A DNA stretch of 64,000 nt from Deltaproteobacteria bacterium (GTDB lineage: Bacteria > Myxococcota_A > Polyangia > Polyangiales > Houyiibacteriaceae): NCBI GenBank assembly GCA_017644045.1, contig JAEPMI010000012.1:317666-381665 (forward strand). The letters run 5' to 3'. Positions 51,991 to 60,780 of the stretch are shown here, one piece after another; the stretch's first letter is position 1; the number at the start of each line of letters is the position of its first letter. Made by a program: the position numbers and the translations under genes. The notes beneath the pieces are model-generated. The model did not search any database and was not told where the DNA came from. It was given only the letters and a program-made list of their open reading frames with translations.

Positions 51991-52292
51991 CGCTGACGAC
52001 CCTTACGTGCCCACCCATCCACGTTCAACCCTTTGGGGGGTTCTTCCCCTCGCGAACGCCACGAGTCACGCGGTCGACCCGCGACGCCACAGGTGCTGGC
52101 CGCGCGATGCGCGGCTTCCCGCGGCGCACACCAGCCCGTTCCTCGGTGGCACGGCCGGCTCCGCGTCTCACGGCAAAACTGAGTTTTCGACGACTCGAAC
52201 ACCGCAATTCGAGCCACAGATGTCACGCATGAGCCCATGGACGGTCGTTCGAGTCACAATTGCCAAAATGGCAATTGTCGGTTCGGGGCGCG
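51991..52292. other. 302-bp gene-free region with several perfect palindromes
   Basis: Both flanking genes are leftward. It holds AAAACT-G-AGTTTT (52175-52187), GACTCGAAC (52192-52200) paired with GTTCGAGTC (52247-52255), and ACAATTGCCA-AAA-TGGCAATTGT (52256-52278). The last begins 15 nt past the Lgt-like stop. The region is unusually AT-rich for this genome. No gene was seen. Confidence 0.7.
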
Positions 52293-53018
52293 CTATTCGC
52301 TGGCTCGGGCGCGGGAGCCGAAGCTCGGTTGGCGCGCTCGGCGAACGGTCGCGACGAGCGCGGCGCCACCGAGGGCGAGCGCGAGGAGCTGGTAGTAGCT
52401 GAGGCCCCCGAAGGGTCTCGGCACGTCGCGGTAGAATTCGATGACGAAGCGGAAGGCGCCGTAGGCGGCGAAGTAACCGAGCAGGCGCAGGCCGCTCACG
52501 AGCCCGCGACGGGTGAGCACGAAGACCACCGCGGCGCTCCCGATGTGGAAGTAGGCCTCCACGAGCGTGGCGGGGAAGCGCGGCTCGTCGTGCAGCGCGA
52601 GCGAGACACGTGCCCACGGGTCGCTCGGGTCGATCACGCAGCCGGGACAGCAGCCGGTGAACACGCAGCCGAGGCGGGCGATGCCGAGCGAGACCGGAAG
52701 GCCCAGCGCGAACGAGTCGCCGGTCGGCGCCGTGTGCCCTACCCGCCACTTGGCCCACTCGACGGCCACCCAGCCGCCCAGGAGACCGCCGAGCACCGTG
52801 CGACCGCCGAGCACGCGCCCGGAAGGCACGTCGGTGACCTCCGGGGCCCAGCCGAGCAGATCGGCCGGGAGCTCGAAGGCGAACGCACCGACGACTGCGC
52901 CCACGAGCGCCGCCATGCGCACGAAGGGCGGCGTCGGGACACCGTCGAGCGGGCCGGCGCGGCGCGCGACGAGCACGCCCGCGAGAATGCCGAGACCGAC
53001 GAAGAGCGCGTAGGTCAA
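52293..53018 (-). CDS. Lgt-like integral membrane protein lacking the usual catalytic residues
   Basis: 241 residues from a TTG at 53018 that shares TTGA with the radical SAM stop. About seven hydrophobic segments. It resembles prolipoprotein diacylglyceryl transferase in layout (GGRTVLGGLLGG, then ARLGC and PATLVEAYFHI). But the Lgt essential His of the HGG motif aligns with Leu76, and the Arg-Asn-Glu region reads ARLGCVFTGCCPGC (Arg115 kept; Cys at 118, 123, 124, 127). This GC-x4-GCC-x2-C pattern belongs to the Lgt-like family of unknown role. With a lipid-type radical SAM enzyme upstream, it may handle a lipid intermediate (inference). Confidence 0.75.
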   Translation of the reverse strand: MTYALFVGLGILAGVLVARRAGPLDGVPTPPFVRMAALVGAVVGAFAFELPADLLGWAPEVTDVPSGRVLGGRTVLGGLLGGWVAVEWAKWRVGHTAPTGDSFALGLPVSLGIARLGCVFTGCCPGCVIDPSDPWARVSLALHDEPRFPATLVEAYFHIGSAAVVFVLTRRGLVSGLRLLGYFAAYGAFRFVIEFYRDVPRPFGGLSYYQLLALALGGAALVATVRRARQPSFGSRARASE

Positions 53019-54463
53019 CGGCCGGCGCGCAGCGGCACCAGGCGCTCGGCCTCGAGGGAGCCGCGATAGAAGAGGTTGAAGGTGTCGAAGGGGATCATCC
53101 GCTGCCCGTCGGGGTGCGCGATGTGGACGCAGCTCTTCCGCACGCTCCGCAGGTCGAGGCTGTGCGCGTCGAGGAACTGCATGATCACGACTCGGAAGAC
53201 ATCGCGGTAGCCGAGCGTCGGCGCGGCGGCGATGCCGGGGAGGCAGCAGAGGAGCTCCCGGAGGCTCTCGGCGGCGCCCTCGGGTCCGTGACCGGTGCTG
53301 AGCACGTTGGTGAGGTGCGCACGGAACGCTTCGCGCGCGGTCGGGTCGCCCTCGAAGACGATGGTGTTGGTGGTGCCCGAGATCAGGAGCTCGGGGTCCA
53401 CGTAGCGCGTGAGCGGGATGAGCGTGCCGGCCGCGGGATCCTTCACCGCGTACGCCATCGCCAGCGCGTCGGGATGGCAGGGGACCGGGAGGATGTCGTC
53501 CGGTTGGAAGGTCGGGAACTGCTCGAGAATGGAGCGCCGCACCTCCGAGAGCGTCAGCCGATGGACGGCGGGGTCGAAGCCCTCGTTGCGCCCGGCGTGC
53601 TGCTCCGGCTGGAAGGTCACGCCGCGCACCGAGGGCCGCGACTGCGCGTGCTCGAGGATCGCGCCGAGCTCGTGGTCGTTCAGCCCCTTGCGAACGGTCA
53701 CCACGAGCGTCGTGGAGAGGTCGAGCTCGTCCAGCCGGTCGAGTGCCTGCGCCCGCACGTCGCGGAGGTCTGCGCCGCGGAGCGTCATCAGCGGGTCGCG
53801 CTCGAGCGAGTCGAACTGCAGGTAGACCTCGAAGCCCGGACCGTACTCGGCGAGGCGCTTGGCGAACTCCGGATCCTTTGCGATGCGGATGCCGTTGGTG
53901 TTCACCATCAGGTGGCGAATCGGCCGCGCGCGACACGCGTCGAGGATCGCGAAGAACTCCGGGTGCAGCGTCGGCTCGCCGCCCGAGACCTGCACCACGT
54001 CGGCCTCGCCCTCGTTGGCGATGATGCGGTCGAGCATCGCCTCGATCTGCGCGAGCGAGCGGTGGGTGCCGACGTCGGGCCCGCTCCCTGCGTAGCAGGT
54101 CGGGCAGCGGAGGTTGCAGCGGTCGGTGACCTCGAGGATCGAGACGCAGCCGTGCTGCTCGTGGTCCGGGCAGATGCCGCAGTCGTAGGGGCAGCCGTGC
54201 TCGATGGGCGTGTTGTGGTGCAGGACCTGCTCCGGCGGCTTGAGGAAGTCCTCGCGGGAGCGGCGGAAGTACGCGACGTCGTCGCTGATGAGCACTCGCT
54301 CGCGCCCGTGCTCGGGGCAGCGCTTCTGCAGGTAGACCTTGCCGTCCTGGATGAGCTCCTTCGCGTCCACGACGCGGAGGCAGCGAGAGCAGAGCGCGCG
54401 GGTCGCGCCGTAGAAGAGATAGGGTCGAGCGGGACGGTCCAACGGACGGTCAGTAGAGCACAT
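53015..54463 (-). CDS. Radical SAM enzyme of the Tes/MJ0619-like group
   Basis: 482 residues from ATG 54463. The radical SAM cluster motif is C116-x3-C120-x2-C123 (EVTDRCNLRCPTC), with GGE at VQVSGGEPTLHP. Just before it lies a second Cys set C91/C95/C98/C106 (GCPYDCGICPDHEQHGC), and near the start C25/C28/C49 with CPEHG. This triple arrangement is characteristic of Tes/MJ0619-like proteins, which include archaeal tetraether synthase and related bacterial enzymes that join lipid chains. A substrate here is unproven. The gene is coupled to the Lgt-like gene through TTGA. Confidence 0.8.
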   Translation of the reverse strand: MCSTDRPLDRPARPYLFYGATRALCSRCLRVVDAKELIQDGKVYLQKRCPEHGRERVLISDDVAYFRRSREDFLKPPEQVLHHNTPIEHGCPYDCGICPDHEQHGCVSILEVTDRCNLRCPTCYAGSGPDVGTHRSLAQIEAMLDRIIANEGEADVVQVSGGEPTLHPEFFAILDACRARPIRHLMVNTNGIRIAKDPEFAKRLAEYGPGFEVYLQFDSLERDPLMTLRGADLRDVRAQALDRLDELDLSTTLVVTVRKGLNDHELGAILEHAQSRPSVRGVTFQPEQHAGRNEGFDPAVHRLTLSEVRRSILEQFPTFQPDDILPVPCHPDALAMAYAVKDPAAGTLIPLTRYVDPELLISGTTNTIVFEGDPTAREAFRAHLTNVLSTGHGPEGAAESLRELLCCLPGIAAAPTLGYRDVFRVVIMQFLDAHSLDLRSVRKSCVHIAHPDGQRMIPFDTFNLFYRGSLEAERLVPLRAGR

Positions 54464-54531
54464 GGCCCCTCGTTCGTGGGCTGGCGTCGAGCACGGTTGT
54501 GAGCGCGCGAGGGTCGAGGCATTCTCGGACC

Positions 54532-54738
54532 ATGGAAGGTGAAGGCCTCGGACTGGCGCTCTTGATCTTCGGCCCCGCCGTGCTCGGGGTCATCCTGCTC
54601 GGCCTCTCGATCTTCCTGCTCGTCCCCCGCAGGGACAGGGAGCGGTCGACCATCGCCACGGTGTTCGGCGTGATCCTGCTCCTCGGCGCCCTCGGCATCG
54701 GCGCCTGCTACGGCATGATGTTCGTCGGCGGTTTCTGA
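54532..54738 (+). CDS. Small two-TM membrane protein
   Basis: 68 residues from ATG 54532, 68 bp from the divergent radical SAM start. Two hydrophobic helices (~8-30 and ~40-62) separated by a basic loop, PRRDRERS. No family recognised. It may simply share the divergent promoter region. Confidence 0.55.
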   Translation: MEGEGLGLALLIFGPAVLGVILLGLSIFLLVPRRDRERSTIATVFGVILLLGALGIGACYGMMFVGGF

Positions 54739-54800
54739 GCGCCGCCCGTGAGCGCGCTCACGGGGAAAGGCACAAACTCAGAACCCTCGCGCGTCATGGG

Positions 54801-54820
54801 CCTCCGAACCGAAACGGAGG
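54801..54820 (+). promoter_or_regulatory. Hairpin sequestering the ribosome-binding site of the next barrel gene
   Basis: CCTCCG (54801-54806) pairs with CGGAGG (54815-54820) around AACCGAAA. The 3' arm contains the GGAGG ribosome-binding sequence, 7 nt before ATG 54828. Closed pairing would hide the ribosome site, so translation may be controlled. Confidence 0.45.
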
Positions 54821-54827
54821 GACGTTC

Positions 54828-55529
54828 ATGACGAAGCGAGCGATGGCGGGGCTGGTGTTGGCCCTCGGACTGATCACCAGCGGGGCCTCGGCGCAGGAGT
54901 ACCTGACCGTCGAGCCGATGCAGCCGGAGGAGGATCCGGCGCTCACGGTGGTCGAGGTCACCGCCGACATCGGCGTCATCGGGCGCACCACCACGGGCAT
55001 CGGCGAGCCGCTGACCGACTACGGCTACGACCGCGAGCCCGGCCTCGGCACCGGGCTCGAGCTCCGGCTGCTCTTCGGCGACAACCGCTACCTCCGCACC
55101 GGCATCGCGCTGCACGGCGTCTACCAGTCGGGGGCCTACTTCGGCGCGGGCGGTCGCGCGTTCCGCATGGGGCTCGCCGAGGCGAGCTTCGCGGCGCGCA
55201 CCCTCCTGCCCTGCATGAGCAACCAGGAGCGCCAGTTCTACGCGAGCGCGTGGCTCGGCGTGAGCGCGGGCCGCATGGCCGCCGGCACCGGTCGCGGCGA
55301 GATGGGCCCCGACGCCAACGAGCGGCGCATCGCTGCCGTCGCGCTCGACCACTCGGTCGCCGGTTTCGTGCTCGGCGCGAGCATCGACGTGCACTTCAGC
55401 GCGTTCACCCTGGGCCTCCGCGCGGACCTGCGGCAACTCTACGGCGTGGACACCGTCGCCGAGCGCACCATGGCGCCGTCCGCGATGCTCCGCCTCGGCT
55501 TCAAGTTCGACCGCGCCGCCGGGTACTGA
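54828..55529 (+). CDS. Outer-membrane beta-barrel-type protein
   Basis: 233 residues. The signal peptide ends ASAQ. The mature part alternates strand and turn with many Gly/aromatic residues (GTGLELRLLFGDNRYLRTGIAL, SAGRMAAGTGRGEMGPD) and ends in a strand, LRLGFKFDRAAGY. A small barrel with porin-like or structural role. It is preceded by the hairpin over its ribosome site. Convergent with the next gene. Specific function unknown. Confidence 0.7.
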   Translation: MTKRAMAGLVLALGLITSGASAQEYLTVEPMQPEEDPALTVVEVTADIGVIGRTTTGIGEPLTDYGYDREPGLGTGLELRLLFGDNRYLRTGIALHGVYQSGAYFGAGGRAFRMGLAEASFAARTLLPCMSNQERQFYASAWLGVSAGRMAAGTGRGEMGPDANERRIAAVALDHSVAGFVLGASIDVHFSAFTLGLRADLRQLYGVDTVAERTMAPSAMLRLGFKFDRAAGY

Positions 55530-55542
55530 GCGTCCCCGAGGC

Positions 55543-56196
55543 TCAGCCGTCGGCGCCGAACGCCACCATTCGTCCGAGCGCGGCGCTGGTCGCGGGATCG
55601 CTCCAGTCGGTATCGAACCCCTCGTCGTCGACGTCCCCGAGCTCGTCGGAGCGCTCGATGTGGAGCGCGAGGTCGAACGCGAAGTGCACTGCCTTCGCGT
55701 CGACCGTGACCTCGGCCTCGCTCGAGCTCACGGAGAGCGCGTCGAGAGGCTCGATCCGGCTCGGCAGGAGGAACCGTTGGGTCAGCGTGTCCCCGAAGGC
55801 CCACACCATCTTGGTGTTGTCGGGACTGAGCGCACGATTGACGCGCTTGACCATCGGCCGTTCGAAGAGCTTGGGCACGTTGGCCAGGTCGCCCTCTTCC
55901 AGATCGATCGCGAACGCGAGCAGCGGTGTGCCGTTCCGCTCGACGACGCGGGGTTCGAGCACCAGCGAGATCCGTTGGATTCGGACCGAGAGCGGTATGC
56001 CCATCATGTCGAAGCGAAACCGGCCCACGGCGTGCAACCGCACCCCTCGACCGATGATGGGCTGAACGGGCGAGGGCTCGTCGAGCTCGAGCCACCGGTT
56101 CCCTTCGTCCGGAGGCGTCATGTGGATCCGAACGGGAGCGATCTCGTGGAGCAGCCGGTTCAGGGTTCCGTGCTCGATGTGGGCTTCGACTCGCAT
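55543..56196 (-). CDS. Uncharacterised protein
   Basis: 217 residues from ATG 56196. A mostly beta pattern with charged turns (EAHIEHGTLNRLLHEIAPV, FRFDMMGIPLSVRIQRISLVL, LLAFAIDLEEGDLANVPKLF). No signal peptide or membrane segment with this start. No motif recognised; the layout is a little like lipid-binding SMP or BPI domains, but I cannot support that. Possibly co-transcribed with nothing; the neighbour upstream is 210 bp away. Confidence 0.65.
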   Translation of the reverse strand: MRVEAHIEHGTLNRLLHEIAPVRIHMTPPDEGNRWLELDEPSPVQPIIGRGVRLHAVGRFRFDMMGIPLSVRIQRISLVLEPRVVERNGTPLLAFAIDLEEGDLANVPKLFERPMVKRVNRALSPDNTKMVWAFGDTLTQRFLLPSRIEPLDALSVSSSEAEVTVDAKAVHFAFDLALHIERSDELGDVDDEGFDTDWSDPATSAALGRMVAFGADG

Positions 56197-56406
56197 GGGT
56201 GGAGTGAGAGCAAGCCCCGTTCCGATCGTCTCCTCGCGACCGCGCACCGAATCCCGAGGCGCTCTGCCCCACCGTGGCGCGTGACGACGCTTCCCGCGCC
56301 CCCCAGGACCTCGAACGGCTTCGACGCGCGTCGAACGACACGATCACCCACTGCCTTCTAGCACCCAGCACCGAGGTCCGAGCACCGAGGTCCGCGGTCC
56401 GAGACC

Positions 56407-58131
56407 TCAGCGCCGGCGACGACGTCGACCGCGGCTCGGCCGCTCGCCCTTCGCCTCACCGAGTCGCACCCACAGCCGGTGCAGCTTCGCGCCCGGGAAG
56501 TCGGGCGGCTCGGGCAGGTCCTTCATCTGCGCGATGCCCACGCCCGCCTTTCGCGCCCCTTCGTGCACGTGCCGCCGGAGCGCAGCCTGCGTGAGGCGCC
56601 CGTCGTTCGAAGACACCACGAGCGTGCCCCGCTGGGTCATGACGCGGAAGCACGCCTCGGCGAGGCCGACCCAGTCGGCGCCGCTGGTCCAGCGGCTCTT
56701 GCCGGCCGTGGAGTAGCTCGGTGGATCGACGACCACGATGTCGAAGCGCTCGCCGCGCTTGGCGGCGGTGGCGAGCCAGGCGAAGACGTCGTGGCGGACG
56801 CGCTCGGTCGCGACCGAGTTCAGCGCTTCGCTGCGTGCGGCGCGCTCGAGGGCGGGACGGGAGACGTCGACCTGCACGACCTTCGATGCCTCGCCGACGG
56901 CGGCCGCGACGCCGAACGCGCCGGCGTAGCAGAAGAGGTTGAGCACGGACTTTCCCTTCGCGACCTCGCGAAGGCGTAGCCGCGCGTCGCGCTGATCGAG
57001 AAAGAGACCGGTCGAGAGGCCGTCGCCGAGGCCGGTCGAGTAGGCGACACCGTGCTCGAAGACCGCGAGCTCGTCGGGCGCGGGCGCACCCCACACCGGG
57101 TCCGCGGGTGCGAGCGCGGCCCGTTCGTCGTCGCGGAGGGTGTTCTTCTGCTTGGGGTGCTTCTTCAGGTAGAGGCCCTCGTAGCCGAGCTCGGAGAGCG
57201 CCTCCACGATGGTCGCTTCCGCCGCGAGGGCGCGGTCGCCGTAGAGGTGGGCGAGGAGGTGGTCGCCGTAGACGTCGACGGCGAGGCCGGGGACTCCGTC
57301 GCCGCCTCGGTTCAGCAAGCGGAACGCGGTGGTCGGCGCCTTCGAGAGCGCGGCGCGACCGAGGCCCCAGCGAGACTCGCGGGCGCGGACGAGGGCGACC
57401 CGGAGCGCGTCGAGGGAGTCGAGGGGGACGGCCTCTTCGCCGTCGAGCCAACGCTGGAACGCCGCAGGCACCGGCGCCTCGAGGGTGAGCGTGTCGCCGG
57501 TGAGGGGGTGGTCGAGCCCGAGGCTCGCGGCGTGGAGCATCAGGCGCGGGGCGCGCACGGCACCGTAGGCGCGGTCGCCCGCGATGGGCAGGCCGCGGTG
57601 GGCGAGCTGCGCACGGATCTGGTGCGTGCGGCCGGTCTCGATGCGTACCTCCAGGAGCGCGCGGTCGCCGCGGCGCTCGAGGACCCGGACGCGGCTGACG
57701 GCCTGCTTGGCTTTGCGGGTGCGCTCGGGGAGCACGACGCTCACCGCGCCGTCGCGGCCGAGCCAGTCGCGCATGGTGGCGCCCTTCGCGCCGTCGAAGT
57801 CGCTCACGTCGCCACGGACGGCGGCGACGTAGCGCTTGCGGACGGTGCGGCCCTCCATCTGGCGCGCGAGGCCGGGGTTGGCCTCCTTGCTGCGCGTGTA
57901 GACGATGACGCCCGAGGTGGCCTGATCGAGGCGCTGGTGGATGCCGAGGTAGTCTTGCTCGCCGGCGTCGCGCAGGTGCTCCTTCAGCCGGTGCGGGAGG
58001 TCGTCCGGGCGGGCGGGGTCGGCGCTCTGCGAGGGGACGCCGGCGGGTTTGTCGACGGCGAGGAGGTGCTCGTCGTGGTGGACGATGCGGATGGCGCCGA
58101 GGGCGGGGAAGAGCTCGCGGCGGGTCAGCAT
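56407..58131 (-). CDS. Fusion of RluA-type pseudouridine synthase and RlmI-like SAM methyltransferase
   Basis: 574 residues. Residues ~10-225 are an RluA-type synthase: VDKPAGVPSQ, catalytic Asp69 in IHQRLDQATSG and ETGRTHQIRAQLAHRG. Residues ~270-560 are a class I methyltransferase of the RlmI/RlmCD kind: VLNLFCYAGAFGVAAAVG (SAM loop), DIVVVDPPSYST and VVSSNDG. Both act on rRNA or tRNA, so the fusion would put two base modifications on one chain. An Arg-rich tail (RPSRGRRRRRR) may bind RNA. No N-terminal S4 domain. Confidence 0.85.
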   Translation of the reverse strand: MLTRRELFPALGAIRIVHHDEHLLAVDKPAGVPSQSADPARPDDLPHRLKEHLRDAGEQDYLGIHQRLDQATSGVIVYTRSKEANPGLARQMEGRTVRKRYVAAVRGDVSDFDGAKGATMRDWLGRDGAVSVVLPERTRKAKQAVSRVRVLERRGDRALLEVRIETGRTHQIRAQLAHRGLPIAGDRAYGAVRAPRLMLHAASLGLDHPLTGDTLTLEAPVPAAFQRWLDGEEAVPLDSLDALRVALVRARESRWGLGRAALSKAPTTAFRLLNRGGDGVPGLAVDVYGDHLLAHLYGDRALAAEATIVEALSELGYEGLYLKKHPKQKNTLRDDERAALAPADPVWGAPAPDELAVFEHGVAYSTGLGDGLSTGLFLDQRDARLRLREVAKGKSVLNLFCYAGAFGVAAAVGEASKVVQVDVSRPALERAARSEALNSVATERVRHDVFAWLATAAKRGERFDIVVVDPPSYSTAGKSRWTSGADWVGLAEACFRVMTQRGTLVVSSNDGRLTQAALRRHVHEGARKAGVGIAQMKDLPEPPDFPGAKLHRLWVRLGEAKGERPSRGRRRRRR

Positions 58132-58168
58132 CGTTCGTCGATCGCTCTCACTCTCGGGGTGAGGGGCA

Positions 58169-58192
58169 GGGCGAGGGTGAGGGTGAGGGGAC
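58169..58192 (+). repeat. Short G-rich dispersed repeat
   Basis: GGGCGAGGGTGAGGGTGAGG and four more bases; same family as 13580-13597, with one extra GGTGAG unit. It lies in the gap between the HelD-like and fusion genes. Confidence 0.5.
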
Positions 58193-58207
58193 GTCGCTAG
58201 CGCGCCG

Positions 58208-60646
58208 TCACACGTTTTGGCGCAGCTCTTCCGGGATCAGCATCGAGGGGGAGCCGGCGCTGACGACCCAGAGCTGGTGCGCGGCGCGGGTGGCCGCGAT
58301 GTGCATCAGGTGGCGCGCCTCGTCGTCCTCGGGGAACGACGCGGTGCTCGCGTCGACGATGACCACGTAGTCGAACTCGAGGCCCTTCACCTGGCGGACG
58401 TCGGTGACGTCGATGCCGGGGCGGAAGGGGAAGTCCTGCTCGGCGATGCGCCGGAGGTTCGGCACCTCACCGCGGTGCAGGCCCTTGTAGTAGACGTCCG
58501 CCTGCTCGGGGTAGCGCGCGATGACCGCGACCGAGGCCAGTGGCTCGGCGCGGACCAGGTTGCGCAGCGCCTCCGAGAGGAAGCCGACCGCCTCGCCGCT
58601 CGAGCTGAAGCGGAAGAGCTCGACGGGCGCGCCGTGGCGCGTCGCCTTGCCGGTGACTTCGTTGCGGAGCGGGCCGAGCACGTCGGTCGCGAAGTCGAGG
58701 ATCTCGTGGGTCGAGCGGTAGCTGAGGTTCAGTGGCTCGACCTGCACGTGGTCCAGGCCGAGCTGACCGAGCACCGAGTTCCAGTCGCGGAAGCCGTTGT
58801 CCATGTAGAGCTTCTGGGCGACGTCACCGGCCAGCGTCACGCTCTCACCGTCGCTGACGGTGTCGAGCACGACGGCGAGCTCGAGGGGCGACACGTCCTG
58901 CGTCTCGTCGACGAAGATGTGCTCGTACTGAATCTGCTCCCGGCCGCGCATGAGCGGACCGCGCAGGCGCTGGTGGAGCCGCAGCAGAATGGCGTCGTCC
59001 TCGCGGTCGAGCGTCGGCGTCTCGCGCTCGCTCTGACCGTCGACGCCCTCGTTGCCCTGGATGTCGTCCTTGGACTCGACCTCGCCGTCCATCTTCAGCT
59101 CGCGCCACGTGACCGCCTGGGTGGTCTTGCGAGCGCACCAGGAGTGGGCCCACTCGAGCTCGCGCGGCGACAGGGCGTCGGGCGCGTACTTGGCGAAGGC
59201 CTTCTGGATGCGGTCGAGGTCGGTGAGCACCTCGGCCCACGCGCCCACGATGTCCTCGGTCTTCTCGCTCGCCTTGTCGAGCGCGCGGAGCACGGCGTGC
59301 TTCACCGCGCCGTCGACTTCGCTCGCGCCACCCTTGGCGTCGTTCAGCCAGTGACGGAGCGCTTCGATGCGCACGCCGGCGGCGTCGCTCGCGCTCTGCC
59401 GCCACTCGCGGAGGATCTTCGCGCCGCCCTCTTCCTTCTTGGCGGTGTCGACGATGGCCTTCTCGATCTCGGCGCCGATGGCCTCCGCGTGCTCGTCGAT
59501 GAGCCGCAGCATCACCGGGTGCTTCTTGAGGCGGGTCACCACCGAGGGCGTGTCCTCGGCGTACTCGGTCGGCAGATCGGTGACCTGCTTCACCCGGAGC
59601 TTCGCGCCCCAGCGCTCGTAGGTGCTGACCTGCACGCCCTCGACTCCGAGGGCCGGGAGCACGCGGCTGATGTAGCGCACGAGGGCGTCGTTGAAGACGA
59701 CCACGAGCATCTTGTCCGCACGGAAGCGACGACGGTCCTGGAACACCAGGTAGGCGAGCCGGTGCAGACCGATGGTGGTCTTACCGCTACCGGCGCCACC
59801 CTGGATGACCACCAGCCCCGAGGTCGGCTTGCTGATGAGGTCGAACTGGCGCGGGTCGATGAGCGCGGTGATCTCGCCGAGCGACTTGTCCTCGCCACGC
59901 TCGTCCGCGTCCGCGCCGATGCCGAGGCTCGGCGCGTGGTGCTTCTCGGGGCGCATGGCCGCGCCCTGGCCGCCGCTGAGCTTGGTCGCGCTGGCGCCGG
60001 CGCGTCGCCAGGTGCCGTCGAGCTTGCGGATGAAGGTGCCCTGCGGGGCGCCGATGCGCTTGAGCCGAGCCTGGCCGATGTTCAGCGAGCGGCGGATCAG
60101 GACGTCGCCCTCGACCTCCCGGTCACCGAAGTACTCGTCGTAGTCGTCGCCCTCTTCGTACCGGTAGTAGATCCGGCTCACCGGCGCGTCCCGCCAGTCG
60201 ACGATGCGCACGCCGGTCTTGGGGTCGAGGAAGGTGGTGCGACCGATGAGCACCTCGCGCTTGCGCTCGTCCTCCTCGAGGACCAGCCGACCGAAGTAGG
60301 GGGAGCTCGGGTCGACCACGCCCTCGCTGACCATCGCTCGCCGCTGGGCCACCCGCTGGAGTCGCTCCATCTCCTCGATCAGCGGCGGCACGTCCTCGAG
60401 GCGGGCGGCGCGAATCTGGTCGCGGAGGGCCAGGAGCTCGGCGTCGTAGTCGATCAGCTGGCCGCGCCGCTGGGTGTTGCGGCTGCGCTGCTCGATGGTT
60501 CGGGCGACACGGGCGAGGACCTTCTCCTCCTGGGCGACGATGCTCTCGAGCTCTTCGTCACGCTCGGCGGCGGGGGCCTCGATGGCCTTTTCACCGCTCT
60601 GGGGCGCCTTGGTTCTGGTCGCCCTCGCCATGCCGTCCGATGCCAT
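58208..60646 (-). CDS. HelD-like UvrD/SF1-family ATPase
   Basis: 812 residues. A charged coiled-coil N-terminus (~30-90), SF1 motifs QGGAGSGKTTIGLHRL (Walker A), FVDETQDVSPLE, a helicase core with VRQVKGLEFDYVVIVDAS and HIAATRAAHQLWVV. The coiled N-terminus with UvrD core and no UvrD accessory-domain layout is the HelD pattern, the ATPase that frees stalled RNA polymerase from DNA and transcript in Gram-positive bacteria. Start ATG 60646; MARAT at 60631 is also possible. It is far from the fusion gene's start (76 bp). Confidence 0.85.
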   Translation of the reverse strand: MASDGMARATRTKAPQSGEKAIEAPAAERDEELESIVAQEEKVLARVARTIEQRSRNTQRRGQLIDYDAELLALRDQIRAARLEDVPPLIEEMERLQRVAQRRAMVSEGVVDPSSPYFGRLVLEEDERKREVLIGRTTFLDPKTGVRIVDWRDAPVSRIYYRYEEGDDYDEYFGDREVEGDVLIRRSLNIGQARLKRIGAPQGTFIRKLDGTWRRAGASATKLSGGQGAAMRPEKHHAPSLGIGADADERGEDKSLGEITALIDPRQFDLISKPTSGLVVIQGGAGSGKTTIGLHRLAYLVFQDRRRFRADKMLVVVFNDALVRYISRVLPALGVEGVQVSTYERWGAKLRVKQVTDLPTEYAEDTPSVVTRLKKHPVMLRLIDEHAEAIGAEIEKAIVDTAKKEEGGAKILREWRQSASDAAGVRIEALRHWLNDAKGGASEVDGAVKHAVLRALDKASEKTEDIVGAWAEVLTDLDRIQKAFAKYAPDALSPRELEWAHSWCARKTTQAVTWRELKMDGEVESKDDIQGNEGVDGQSERETPTLDREDDAILLRLHQRLRGPLMRGREQIQYEHIFVDETQDVSPLELAVVLDTVSDGESVTLAGDVAQKLYMDNGFRDWNSVLGQLGLDHVQVEPLNLSYRSTHEILDFATDVLGPLRNEVTGKATRHGAPVELFRFSSSGEAVGFLSEALRNLVRAEPLASVAVIARYPEQADVYYKGLHRGEVPNLRRIAEQDFPFRPGIDVTDVRQVKGLEFDYVVIVDASTASFPEDDEARHLMHIAATRAAHQLWVVSAGSPSMLIPEELRQNV

Positions 60647-60780
60647 AGGTCGTTCTCCAACCGATCACGGGGAAAATCCCGCAATCGGAACGAGCTAGCA
60701 CGAATCGTCCTCGCGTCGAGCGAGCGACGCTCTGTCCCATCCTTGCCAACGGACCCCCGGTGGGACCAACCTCCCCCGCC

